38,582 nucleotides of DNA from contig JABFWL010000146.1 of the NCBI GenBank assembly GCA_013362315.1, positions 1 to 38,582 on the forward strand, written 5' to 3'. The stretch's first letter is position 1, and each line of letters opens with the position of its first letter. Below are positions 26,616 through 32,836 of this stretch, piece by piece. The notes under the pieces are model-generated. The model was not told the origin of the DNA. It ran no database searches and saw only the letters and a program-made list of their open reading frames with translations. The stretch comes from Catenulispora sp. Lineage in GTDB: Bacteria > Actinomycetota > Actinomycetes > Streptomycetales > Catenulisporaceae. The translations under genes were made by a program, and so were the position numbers.

Positions 26616-27176
26616 TCATGCGCACTGCGCCGCGCCGCAGTCGCTGAGCACCCGCCGCAGCGCCCGCACGGCGTGGTGGTTCCTGGACTTCACGGTGCCC
26701 GCCGGGATGCCGAGCACGCGCGCCGTCTCGGTCCGGGTGCGCCCGAGGCAGTGCACGTGGACGAGGACTTCGCGCTGCGCGGGGTGCAGTTCGGCCAGCG
26801 CGTCGACGACGAGCCGGCGCTGGGAGACCGCCTCGGCCAGGTCGCGCAGGTCGGGCACGTTCGCCACGCCGGCCTCGTCGCTGACCTCCACCGGCCGGGC
26901 CCGGTCGCGCCGGCTCATGTCGACGACCAGGTTCCGGGCCACGGTGAACAGCCAGGGCCGCAGCGAGCCGGGCCGGTCGTCGCCGGTCCGGACCAGGAAC
27001 CAGGCGCGCAGGAAGGTCTCCTGCACCACGTCCTCGGCACGGTGCGGGTCATAGGGAATCAGCTGCCGTACATACTGGAGCAGCGGCGTCCGGTGCTGGT
27101 GGTGCAGAGCCCGGATGGTCGCCTCGGCAAGCACGCGCCCCTGCGGATCATTGAGCTCGACGCCCGAGTCAGGCAC
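26616..27176 (-). CDS. ECF RNA polymerase sigma factor
   Basis: 186 residues, normal for an ECF sigma. Region 2 is HRTPLLQYVRQLIPYDPHRAED then VVQETFLRAWFL; the segment PWLFTVARNLVVDMSRR ends region 2. Region 4 carries LHPAQREVLVHVHCLGRTRTETARVLGIPAGTVKSR, a helix-turn-helix that contacts the -35 box. Start is set at GTG 27176-27174, with GGGGAG 5 nt upstream; another GTG lies two codons earlier, and longer frames run into the promoter region. It heads the operon sigma, one-TM protein, eccC, CBM6 lectin (27-nt gap to the next gene). It is the natural candidate to read the two GAGAACC-N14-ATACGTACC promoters at 17791-17870, but its own upstream region does not contain that pair, so simple autoregulation is not supported. 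No anti-sigma factor is recognised. Confidence 0.9.
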   Translation of the reverse strand: MPDSGVELNDPQGRVLAEATIRALHHQHRTPLLQYVRQLIPYDPHRAEDVVQETFLRAWFLVRTGDDRPGSLRPWLFTVARNLVVDMSRRDRARPVEVSDEAGVANVPDLRDLAEAVSQRRLVVDALAELHPAQREVLVHVHCLGRTRTETARVLGIPAGTVKSRNHHAVRALRRVLSDCGAAQCA

Positions 27177-27574
27177 GGCCACTCCCCCTGACAATATATG
27201 AAGCCTGTTACTGCGGGATACGTTAGCCGAATTCAGGACTATCCCATCCGATTCACGACGGCCGACGTTGAGGTTCCACCAGCGGCGCGCACCTGAACCC
27301 ACAGATCATCTTGCGTCCGCGTGCTCCGCATCACGACAGCGGAAAGGCAAATTTCACACGAAATTTCCCTGCCGAAACCGGCCGTTAGCCTCCCCTCCGC
27401 CGGCCGTGGGCCGCGACGAAGGGTGCTGAGACACAGGCTTGACCGGAGATCGGCGCAGCGGCGAACGTAGTGTCGCACTGGCGCGGCGAGCGCGGTGCGA
27501 GTGTGGGACTGTCGGCCGCCGAGCCGACCAGAGTCGGCCACGCGGTGGCGCGTCGGGCCGGACGAGGGGGAGAC
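27177..27574. other. Divergent intergenic region, sigma factor and lectin
   Basis: 398 bp between the divergent ECF sigma and lectin genes. It contains an AT-rich TATATT (minus strand, 27198-27193) about 17 nt upstream of the sigma GTG that could be a -10 box, without a good -35. It also contains the palindrome at 27349-27366. The lectin-side promoter is not obvious (TTGACC at 27438 lacks a partner). No gene is seen. Confidence 0.5.
27349..27366. promoter_or_regulatory. Inverted repeat AAATTTC-ACAC-GAAATTT, probable operator
   Basis: Perfect 7-bp arms around 4 bp, AT-rich in GC-rich surroundings and central in the divergent region. This is typical of a dimeric regulator site; the regulator is unknown. 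Confidence 0.55.
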
Positions 27575-28474
27575 GTGAAGTTCCTGACCCAGCGCCACGC
27601 GACCGTCAGCGGCGTCAGCCTGGTCGCCGTCGGGATCGGGCTGATCCTGGTGCCGGGCACCACCCCCGCGCACCGAACGGCGGCCGGGGCAGCGGCTCAG
27701 GCGCTGGACGGCCCGAAGCCGACGCCCACACCGACGTCGGCGGCGGCGGTCGCGGACGGCTCGGCGAGCACTTCGTCGAGTTCTTCGACGTCGAAGTCCT
27801 CAGCTTCGTCTTCGAGTTCTCCTTCATCGTCGGGTTCTTCTTCGCCGTCGGCGGCGAGCAGCCCTTCGTCGAGCAGCCCGAGTCCGACGCAGCCGCCGAC
27901 CTCAGCGCATTCCTCCTCGCCCGCACCGGTGATGTCGTCCCGCGGCCCGACGTCAGACCCCAGCTCGCCGCCACCGTCATCGCACCCCGGCTCGCCCCCG
28001 TCGCCCTCGCCGGACCCGACCGTCGCGCCCCCGCCAAGCCGGCCGAGCACCCCCGCGGCGACGCACCAGCCGGGAATGCTGACCGACCTCGCCAACCTGT
28101 CGGCCGGCGTGGTGAACGGCACCACCGCGAACGGAGCGACGACGGTCGCCTGGACCACCACGCCGAACCAGACCGACCAGCACTGGTCGGTGGTGAACAC
28201 GTCGTACAACGGGCAGAGCGGCCTGGTGTTCGAGAGCAACCTGTCGAACGGCTACGTCCTGGACCTGAACACCTCCAGCGGACACGTCTCGCTGTGGCAG
28301 AGCCTGACGGGAACGAACGAGATGTGGTGGCTCGCCTCGTCGACGACATCGGGGGCGTACTACATCCACAACCTGATGGCGACCGACTGCCTGACGGACA
28401 ACGGGCTCGGGTTGGATCTGACGGTGGCACCCTGCGTGACGGGGAATCCGCGGCAGATCTGGTATCTGCCGTAG
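27575..28474 (+). CDS. Membrane-anchored stalked ricin-type lectin
   Basis: 299 residues from GTG at 27575 (GAGGGGGAG 3-10 nt upstream); a longer frame to 27470 has no ribosome site. Residues 10-29 (ATVSGVSLVAVGIGLILVPG) are a signal anchor nearly matching that of the CBM6 protein at 19867-20841 (VVGFGLILLPGG). Residues 45-165 are a Ser/Pro stalk of very low complexity. The C-terminal 130 residues form a ricin-B-like beta-trefoil with Q-x-W-type strands (DQHWSVVN, NEMWWLAS, RQIWYLP) and GYVLDLN and DCLTDNG turns. It is probably cell-surface and glycan-binding. It is transcribed away from the ECF sigma operon across a shared regulatory region, which ties it to the T7SS island. Confidence 0.85.
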   Translation: MKFLTQRHATVSGVSLVAVGIGLILVPGTTPAHRTAAGAAAQALDGPKPTPTPTSAAAVADGSASTSSSSSTSKSSASSSSSPSSSGSSSPSAASSPSSSSPSPTQPPTSAHSSSPAPVMSSRGPTSDPSSPPPSSHPGSPPSPSPDPTVAPPPSRPSTPAATHQPGMLTDLANLSAGVVNGTTANGATTVAWTTTPNQTDQHWSVVNTSYNGQSGLVFESNLSNGYVLDLNTSSGHVSLWQSLTGTNEMWWLASSTTSGAYYIHNLMATDCLTDNGLGLDLTVAPCVTGNPRQIWYLP

Positions 28475-28561
28475 GTGACGGAGAGCCCTGGGAAGCGCGG
28501 CGTCGACCCGTTGCGCGTGTCGCGGTTTCCGCTCATGGCACTGGTGAATGCAAGTCGATCA

Positions 28562-28584
28562 CTTATATGGAAACCCTTATATAG
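28562..28584 (+). promoter_or_regulatory. AT-rich direct repeats CTTATAT, possible promoter region
   Basis: CTTATAT occurs twice (ACTTATATGG and CCCTTATATAG) about 14 bp apart, in otherwise GC-rich DNA upstream of the signalling cassette. A -35 partner is not clear. TATTGT at 28630-28635 is an alternative -10, which would leave the GTG at 28648 almost leaderless; no Shine-Dalgarno is visible. Confidence 0.35.
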
Positions 28585-28647
28585 ACGGCAGCGCAGATCC
28601 GAAGAGAAAGCACCTGTCGCAGGGCCCTGTATTGTACCCTTGACCTC

Positions 28648-29241
28648 GTGACCGGCTTGCAGCTCGTTGCGGCGATCGTGAACTCAGTCGCGTGGCCGGC
28701 TGCCGTCGTCGTCGCAGTAGTGCTGCTGCGACGAGAGTTGGTCAGCGTTTTTCAGCGCGTGCAAAGCCTGGAGTTTCCCGGGGGGAAGGCTACGTTCGCC
28801 AACCTCGCGGATTTCGAGAAGGTCGCCGCGGTCGCGGGAAAGAACGCGGGGGCCCCGGCGGATGCGGAGGCCGCCAGCCGGTACGCGGCGACCGAGTTCA
28901 GCGCGGTGGAGGCACTGGCTTCGCAAGCCCCTCGGCAAGCCGTGATCGATGCCTGGGGATTGCTCGAGTACCACCTCAACGTCGCGTCCGACCAGATAAC
29001 CCCGGATCGCCCCCACGGCTGGCCGCAGGTAGCGCACAACCTGGAAGCCTGGGACAAGTGGCCGATCGTCTATCCGGCGATTCTGGAGCTCCGGCGCCTT
29101 CGTGACCACACGGTCCGGTCCAGCCGTCCGCCGTCGAGCGCGGACGCCGCCCGCTATGTGTCGCTGGCGCAAGAACTGGCGACCACCTTGCGGACCTCAT
29201 TCGCCTCCCCGCCCATCGAGAAACCTGGTGGCGGCTCATGA
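28648..29241 (+). CDS. Membrane-anchored protein with HEPN-like tail
   Basis: 197 residues, GTG start, no ribosome site visible, so possibly a leaderless message. One N-terminal membrane helix (about 4-28, QLVAAIVNSVAWPAAVVVAVVLL) is followed by a basic segment and an all-helical cytoplasmic domain. The end, ILELRRLRDHTVRSSRPPSSADAARYVSLAQELATTL, follows the pattern of small HEPN/DUF4145-like proteins (L-x-x-LRN-x-x-VH then A-x-x-Y), but the Asn and His of the usual R-N-x-x-x-H are Asp and Arg here (RDHTVR). If it is a HEPN fold it is probably catalytically dead; this assignment is tentative. Its stop overlaps the start of the kinase gene by ATGA, so it is translationally coupled and presumably acts as membrane input or partner for the kinase. 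Confidence 0.75.
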   Translation: MTGLQLVAAIVNSVAWPAAVVVAVVLLRRELVSVFQRVQSLEFPGGKATFANLADFEKVAAVAGKNAGAPADAEAASRYAATEFSAVEALASQAPRQAVIDAWGLLEYHLNVASDQITPDRPHGWPQVAHNLEAWDKWPIVYPAILELRRLRDHTVRSSRPPSSADAARYVSLAQELATTLRTSFASPPIEKPGGGS

Positions 29242-31028
29242 ACGGTCTTCAGCAGTCGCGCCCGGATCCCGGAGAAGTCCATTCGCTGCTGCGAGAACAG
29301 CAGCTGGTGCTGATCCACGCGACCGATCAGCTCATCCTCGATCATTCGAACACCCTCGAGGAGACACTTCGATTCATCATCACCCGCACCCGCGAAGTGC
29401 TCAACGCCTCGCATGTGGACATCCTCTTCCAGTACGCGGACGGCTTGCGGGTGGAGATCTCCTCGGATCCGGCGGCGGAGATCGGGCGCTTCGTTCCGCT
29501 CGACCGGTCGCTTTCCGGGCTGGTGTTGACGAACCGCCAGCCGGTCATGGTGAACGATCTCCACAGTGATCCACTGTTTCGCGAGAAGTATTTTCCGCGC
29601 CTGGAAACCGATCCTCCGGGTCACGTGCCCGCACTCGGCTTCCTCGGCGCCGAACTCACCCTCGACGGGCAGCCGATCGGTGTCATCGATGTCGAGGCGC
29701 CGCCGGAGCGCGGATTCGACGAATCGCACCTCGACTTCGTCACGGTCGTGGCCAGACAGATCTCGCTGGCGATCACCCATGCGGCGCTCTTCGACGAGGA
29801 CCTGTTCCGGACCGCCACCGACAGGTTGCTCATGGAGGCCTCCAACGGGGACAGCGACACGGTCATGCGCCAGGTCCTGGACCGCATCATGAGCACCCTG
29901 AGCTCGCTGACCTTCGTGCAGCCGGACGCCGCGGACATCCTGTTCACGGACCCGCAGGACAGCCAGTCACTGGTCGTCGCATACAGCACCAACAATGCGG
30001 ACATCGGGGTCCGGGTGGACATCGGGTCCAGCATCATCGGCAGGGCGTTCCGCAGTGGCGAAACCGTGCTGCTGAACCGGGCGTTCGAGCACAGCGACTA
30101 CCGGCCGCTCGTCCAGGGGATGCGGTGCGAGATGGCGATCCCCATCATCCTGGGCGGCAACAACAGGTTTCCGATCGGCGTGCTCAACCTGGAGAGCTCG
30201 CGGGAGAACGCCTTCAGCAGCGTGGGACAGGTCCTGGCCGAGCGGTTCAGCCGGCGGATCGTCAACGCCGTCGCGATGACCAAGATCCGCACCGACATCG
30301 ACAGCGGACTTCAGGACCAGCTCATGGTGCTCGCGGCGGACCAGGTGCTCAACGCGGTCCACCGCATCAACAACCACGTGGGCTCGATCAGGGCTCTGGC
30401 CCGGGATCTGCTGGAGGACCTGGGCTCGCCGAACCCGCCGAGCCCGGGCGAGCTGGCGCTCCAGCTCAGGATGATCGAATCCAACGCCGATCACGCCCTG
30501 GAGATCCCCAACGAGCTGCGCAAGCGGATGGGCGCGCCGCAGGAGAGCGTCGACGTCAACGGTCAGGTGGCGGCAGGCCTGGCCGCCGTCCGGATCCCCA
30601 AGCACATCGAGCTGGTGACAGACCTGGCTCCCGGGCTGCCCAACATCCCCTGTACGGCGCTCGACTTGGTGGTCGAGAACCTGCTGCTCAACGCCGTGAA
30701 GGCGATGAAGGACCAACCCGGGTCGCTGTGCGTGCGCTCCCGACTGGACCAGCGACTGCCCAGAGAACCGTTCGTCGTGGTCTCGGTGCGGGACAGCGGA
30801 GTCGGGATGACACCGGATGAACTGGGCCGGCTGTTCGAGCCCCGGCAGGCCGGATACCGGGGCAGCGGTCTCGGGTTCGGCATGATGTGGGTGCGCAGCT
30901 GGGTTCGCCGCGCGCAGGGGCTCATCGACATCGAATCCGAGCCGGGCGTCGGAACGACCGTGAACATCCGATTCCAGATCGATCCCCAGCTCATCAACCG
31001 GCAACCCCAGGGAGGCGGACCGACGTGA
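29238..31028 (+). CDS. Double-GAF sensor histidine kinase
   Basis: 596 residues, soluble. GAF1 at about 38-185 and GAF2 at about 200-345 (AIPIILGGNNRFPIGVLNLES) are small-ligand or redox sensing folds. A dimerisation helix follows, with H375 in VLNAVHRINNHVGSI as the probable phospho-acceptor. It does not match a standard HisKA H-box and resembles the HxxNN type. The HATPase domain is complete: N-box DLVVENLLLNAVKAM near 476-490, G1 DSGVGM at 519-524, F-box LFEP, G2 GSGLGFGM at 542-549, and VGTTVNIRF at the end. The start overlaps the upstream stop (ATGA) and its end overlaps the response-regulator start (GTGA), so the three proteins are made in step. It has no membrane segment of its own; the upstream protein may localise it. 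The signal is unknown. Confidence 0.9.
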   Translation: MNGLQQSRPDPGEVHSLLREQQLVLIHATDQLILDHSNTLEETLRFIITRTREVLNASHVDILFQYADGLRVEISSDPAAEIGRFVPLDRSLSGLVLTNRQPVMVNDLHSDPLFREKYFPRLETDPPGHVPALGFLGAELTLDGQPIGVIDVEAPPERGFDESHLDFVTVVARQISLAITHAALFDEDLFRTATDRLLMEASNGDSDTVMRQVLDRIMSTLSSLTFVQPDAADILFTDPQDSQSLVVAYSTNNADIGVRVDIGSSIIGRAFRSGETVLLNRAFEHSDYRPLVQGMRCEMAIPIILGGNNRFPIGVLNLESSRENAFSSVGQVLAERFSRRIVNAVAMTKIRTDIDSGLQDQLMVLAADQVLNAVHRINNHVGSIRALARDLLEDLGSPNPPSPGELALQLRMIESNADHALEIPNELRKRMGAPQESVDVNGQVAAGLAAVRIPKHIELVTDLAPGLPNIPCTALDLVVENLLLNAVKAMKDQPGSLCVRSRLDQRLPREPFVVVSVRDSGVGMTPDELGRLFEPRQAGYRGSGLGFGMMWVRSWVRRAQGLIDIESEPGVGTTVNIRFQIDPQLINRQPQGGGPT

Positions 31029-31855
31029 AGGCACCCACGAGAGCTCTGATCGTCGAGGACCACGACACATGGGTCCTGATCCTCGAAAGAGCGGCGCGCC
31101 GAGCCGGTGCCTCCGAGGTCATCGCCTGCGCAGACCTGCAAGCGGTCAAGGAGGCGTTGCGAAGTGCCAGGTTCGACGTCGCGATTCTCGATGTCGGCCT
31201 GGACCCCGACGACCAGCTGAACTCGGACGGTATCAGGGTGCTCGAGCTGATCCGGGAAATGGACGGCGGCGGCACCCGGTGCGTCCTGGTCACCGGGTGG
31301 CAGGGCGGCGATCGGATGGACCTGCAGGCCAAGGCGCAGCGTGATCACGGCGTCGACTGGGCGTACATGAAGGAGAACTACGAGGCGCACACGGTGATCG
31401 CCAAGCTCAGCGAGCTGCTGGACCAGGCCGGAACCCGGCGCCTGTCCCAGACCACGCCGATGGCGAACCTCGGAGCGAGCGTGGAGCCGTGGCTCTTCGA
31501 GGGTGACCTGACGGCGGCGCTTTCTCCGAAGGGTGGAGTGCAGACCCTTTACTCGCTGGTATCCCGTCTCCTCAGTTCCGCGATCCCCGTCGTCGCCATG
31601 ACTCCCGCCAAGCCGATGGCGCCGGGACCCGGCGGAGTCTGGGTCGGTCTGTACTGGAGCCGGGCACTGGCCGCCGCGCTGGCGGTCGGCTTGGCTCCCG
31701 CCGCCGAGTGGCCGGACGACGCCGACATCCCTGCTGACCTGGCTCGGTTGCTGCCGGCGGGCATCGTGCCCGAACTCATTGAGAGCAAGCAGGAACGCAA
31801 CGTCAAGGGTTGTTTGTGGGAGCTTCCAGGTGTCAGCAGAGACATGTTCCCCTAA
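31025..31855 (+). CDS. Response regulator with unrecognised output domain
   Basis: 276 residues, GTG start overlapping the kinase stop (GTGA). Residues 5-128 are a standard receiver: acidic pocket ED-x-D at 11-14, phospho-acceptor D56 in VAILDVGLD, switch T90 in VLVTGW and Lys116 in YMKEN. Residues 130-276 match no DNA-binding or enzymatic output that I know. This part has a Ser/Leu-rich helix (VQTLYSLVSRLLSS), a Pro/Gly turn, a hydrophobic helix (YWSRALAAALAVGLAP) and a C-terminal segment with LPAGIVPELIES. It is probably a protein-protein or enzymatic output rather than a transcription factor. Phosphorylation by the coupled GAF kinase is inferred from the operon. Confidence 0.88.
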   Translation: MKAPTRALIVEDHDTWVLILERAARRAGASEVIACADLQAVKEALRSARFDVAILDVGLDPDDQLNSDGIRVLELIREMDGGGTRCVLVTGWQGGDRMDLQAKAQRDHGVDWAYMKENYEAHTVIAKLSELLDQAGTRRLSQTTPMANLGASVEPWLFEGDLTAALSPKGGVQTLYSLVSRLLSSAIPVVAMTPAKPMAPGPGGVWVGLYWSRALAAALAVGLAPAAEWPDDADIPADLARLLPAGIVPELIESKQERNVKGCLWELPGVSRDMFP

Positions 31856-31864
31856 AGAAATGTG

Positions 31865-31877
31865 ACCCTTGTAGGGT
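31865..31877 (+). terminator. Small hairpin ACCCT-TGT-AGGGT after the cassette
   Basis: A 5-bp stem, 3-nt loop, followed by TT, 10 nt after the response-regulator stop. It is weak as a terminator; it could instead be a regulator site upstream of the next gene. Confidence 0.3.
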
Positions 31878-31991
31878 TTGCATATGAGATGTGTATTTTG
31901 CGGCGAGCTTTGTGAATGAGCCGCGACTTGCCGGATCCGGCGGCGCTGACGCATCATGATGCCTGCGTCAGGTTTCACGAAGGGATCCGCT

Positions 31992-32768
31992 ATGGCCAGC
32001 GCCATCGGCTCTACGGAGATGTGCGCGCTGACCAGGCCCGCAAGTCGCCGCTTTTATGTGCATGTCGGCAGTCTCGGCTTCCTCGTCGCGGTACAACCCA
32101 CGTTCTTCGGCGAGGTGGCGCACGCCTTGGCGCTTTCCGGCGCGAGCCGGGCGCTCGACCAGGCGGTGGAAGACTGGGAGATGTTCTCACAGTCTGGCAT
32201 GGACATAGCGCTGCCCAAGGCTGCCGGCATGCTCCACGAGTCCGCGGCCGAGGCGCTCCAAACCGCTTTCCAGTGCATCGTCCAGCTCATCCCGCCGCGC
32301 TTCGGGGCCACCGAACTGCTGCTTGGGTCCCACGAGAAGATCAGCGCCTGGTGTTACGAAGACGGATACCTGACCTTCGCCACCGATGAGAGCGCCGCAG
32401 CGATCATGTATGCCGAGGCGGGCAGCCTGCGGCAGCTGCGCAGCGAGATCAGGCGCAGCCCGGACTTCGATCCGGCTCTTGAGATGATCAGCGGTCAGAG
32501 TCTGTTCCTGTTCGACCAACGAGAGGGCACCGGCCCGGGAACGGCGCTGTTCTACAAGAAGCACTCGGCGCGCCTCTTGCGTGGCTTCCGCAGAACGGAT
32601 CTGCCGACAGCTTTCGACAATTCCCAGCTCGCGCATGAGCTTGAGGATTACATCAGTTCTTCGGCGGAGACGTTCGAAGGAAACTCGCTGATCGAATTCT
32701 GCCTCCGCCGGGCGAGCTTGATGGTCACCACACTGCTTCGTGACGTTCCGGCATCGCACGTCGAGTAG
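31992..32768 (+). CDS. Hypothetical protein (258 aa)
   Basis: Not recognised. ATG at 31992 is chosen because GAAGGGA lies 8 nt upstream; an ATG 36 nt earlier lacks a ribosome site. It is a soluble mixed alpha/beta protein with no signal peptide or membrane helix. A hydrophobic strand block (FYVHVGSLGFLVAVQ) is followed by helices, an internal ISAWCYEDGYLTFATDE segment and a C-terminal helix (SLIEFCLRRASLMVTTLLRDV). Five Cys are scattered with no metal-site spacing. It lies 136 bp after the response regulator and converges on the lanthipeptide synthetase gene. It could belong to either neighbour or stand alone; codon use does not differ noticeably from its surroundings. Confidence 0.65.
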   Translation: MASAIGSTEMCALTRPASRRFYVHVGSLGFLVAVQPTFFGEVAHALALSGASRALDQAVEDWEMFSQSGMDIALPKAAGMLHESAAEALQTAFQCIVQLIPPRFGATELLLGSHEKISAWCYEDGYLTFATDESAAAIMYAEAGSLRQLRSEIRRSPDFDPALEMISGQSLFLFDQREGTGPGTALFYKKHSARLLRGFRRTDLPTAFDNSQLAHELEDYISSSAETFEGNSLIEFCLRRASLMVTTLLRDVPASHVE

Positions 32769-32836
32769 CTGATCGCGCCACGTCTCTCCCGCACACCGCC
32801 TGCCGGCCCGACGCCTTCACGAGGCGATTCGGGATC

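Noticed and set aside
27177..27302. Longer ECF sigma reading frame starting at 27302
   Set aside because: The extension lies in the regulatory region and lacks a ribosome site; the GTG at 27176 gives standard ECF length.
27720..27900. Serine-rich low-complexity tract as a possible mobile or repeat element
   Set aside because: It is in frame within the lectin stalk and is typical of linker coding, not a transposed repeat.
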